Source: Planctomycetota bacterium (GTDB lineage Bacteria > Planctomycetota > UBA8742 > SKZP01). From it: a DNA stretch of 5,284 bases. Within the stretch, counting starts at the first letter, position 1, and each line of letters starts with the position of its first letter. Below the pieces are notes generated by a model. That model was given only the letters and a program-made list of their open reading frames with translations. It ran no database searches and was not told the DNA's origin. The DNA is taken from assembly GCA_007127275.1 (NCBI GenBank), contig SKZP01000222.1:1-5284 (forward strand), read 5' to 3'. A program made the translations under genes and the position numbers. Shown in pieces: positions 4,941 through 5,284 of this stretch.

Positions 4941-5284
4941 ATGTCGAGTCCAATCACCCAAGAGCAAGTTCGCGAGGCGGTGCGCCGTCACTATGCAGAA
5001 GCGGCGACGACACAAATCGGCAGTGGCTGCTGTGGTACCGACACGTCGTGCGCGCCGGAGGCGGGCCCCAGCACCGAGTACAATCCGAACGAGTTCGCCT
5101 TGCAGCTCGGCTACGCCGCCGAGGATGTCGCCGCGCTGCCGCCGGGGGCGAACCTTGGGCTGAGCTGTGGCAACCCGCACGCTCTTGCCGCACTTGCCCC
5201 GGGCGAGGTGGTCCTCGACCTCGGTGCCGGGGCGGGCTTCGACTGCTTCCTCGCTGCGCGTCAAGTTGGCCCGGGCGGCCGCGT
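4941..5284 (+). CDS. arsM: Arsenite S-adenosylmethionine methyltransferase (partial, N-terminal 114 codons)
   Basis: ATG at 4941 has AGAAGGAG about nine bases upstream, and the frame is open to the right edge. The enzyme methylates As(III) with S-adenosylmethionine in the cytoplasm, giving methylated and finally volatile arsenicals. The N-terminal helix ([10 protein letters not shown]) is followed by Cys30-Cys31 and Cys37 in [11 protein letters not shown]. Next come [26 protein letters not shown] (56-81), whose Cys76 corresponds to the conserved As-binding cysteine of the ArsM family, and [24 protein letters not shown] (91-114), the SAM-binding motif I. GLSCGNP replaces the more common GLGCGNP. 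The downstream cysteines that complete the As(III) site are outside the window. It is cotranscribed with arsR and presumably induced by arsenite. Confidence 0.95.
   Translation, partial: MSSPITQEQVREAVRRHYAEAATTQIGSGCCGTDTSCAPEAGPSTEYNPNEFALQLGYAAEDVAALPPGANLGLSCGNPHALAALAPGEVVLDLGAGAGFDCFLAARQVGPGGR

Overview
This is a GC-rich bacterial window with five protein-coding genes: three on the minus strand on the left and two on the plus strand on the right. A roughly 610-bp, repeat-bearing intergenic region separates the two groups. The lineage cannot be fixed from the sequence. The lipoprotein, the proline/alanine-rich tail-anchored protein, the amidohydrolase type and the arsR-arsM pair would suit an environmental Gram-negative bacterium, perhaps of a planctomycete-like or candidate-phylum lineage (weak inference).

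Left block, read right to left on the minus strand. First is a 446-residue amidohydrolase-superfamily protein (3932 to 2592), closest by eye to aminodeoxyfutalosine/guanine/S-adenosylhomocysteine-type deaminases. Its usual metal-binding residues are largely replaced, so it looks like a catalytically dead or re-purposed member. After a 303-bp gap with a good sigma70-like promoter comes a 434-residue protein (2288 to 984). It has four N-terminal half-repeats of the MshEN/GspE-N type, a long acidic Pro/Ala linker and a C-terminal membrane anchor. Thirty-three bp later is a lipoprotein (950 to the left edge, cut off) whose body resembles the periplasmic P1 region of the translocase subunit SecD. 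The last two genes are probably one operon.

Middle. The gap at 3933-4554 contains no convincing gene. It holds three copies of a GC-rich, imperfectly palindromic REP-like element, two of them inside a 45-46-bp tandem duplication. A fourth copy lies 1.6 kb away in the other intergenic gap, at 2520-2545.

Right block, plus strand. An arsR-type repressor gene (4555-4923) is followed after 17 bp by the start of arsM, arsenite S-adenosylmethionine methyltransferase (4941 to the right edge). This is a compact arsenic-sensing and methylating operon. A plausible promoter precedes it, with a dyad next to the -10 box that could be the ArsR operator.

The most notable items are the amidohydrolase that has lost its active-site residues, the MshEN-repeat tail-anchored protein paired with a SecD-P1-like lipoprotein, and the dispersed REP-like family.
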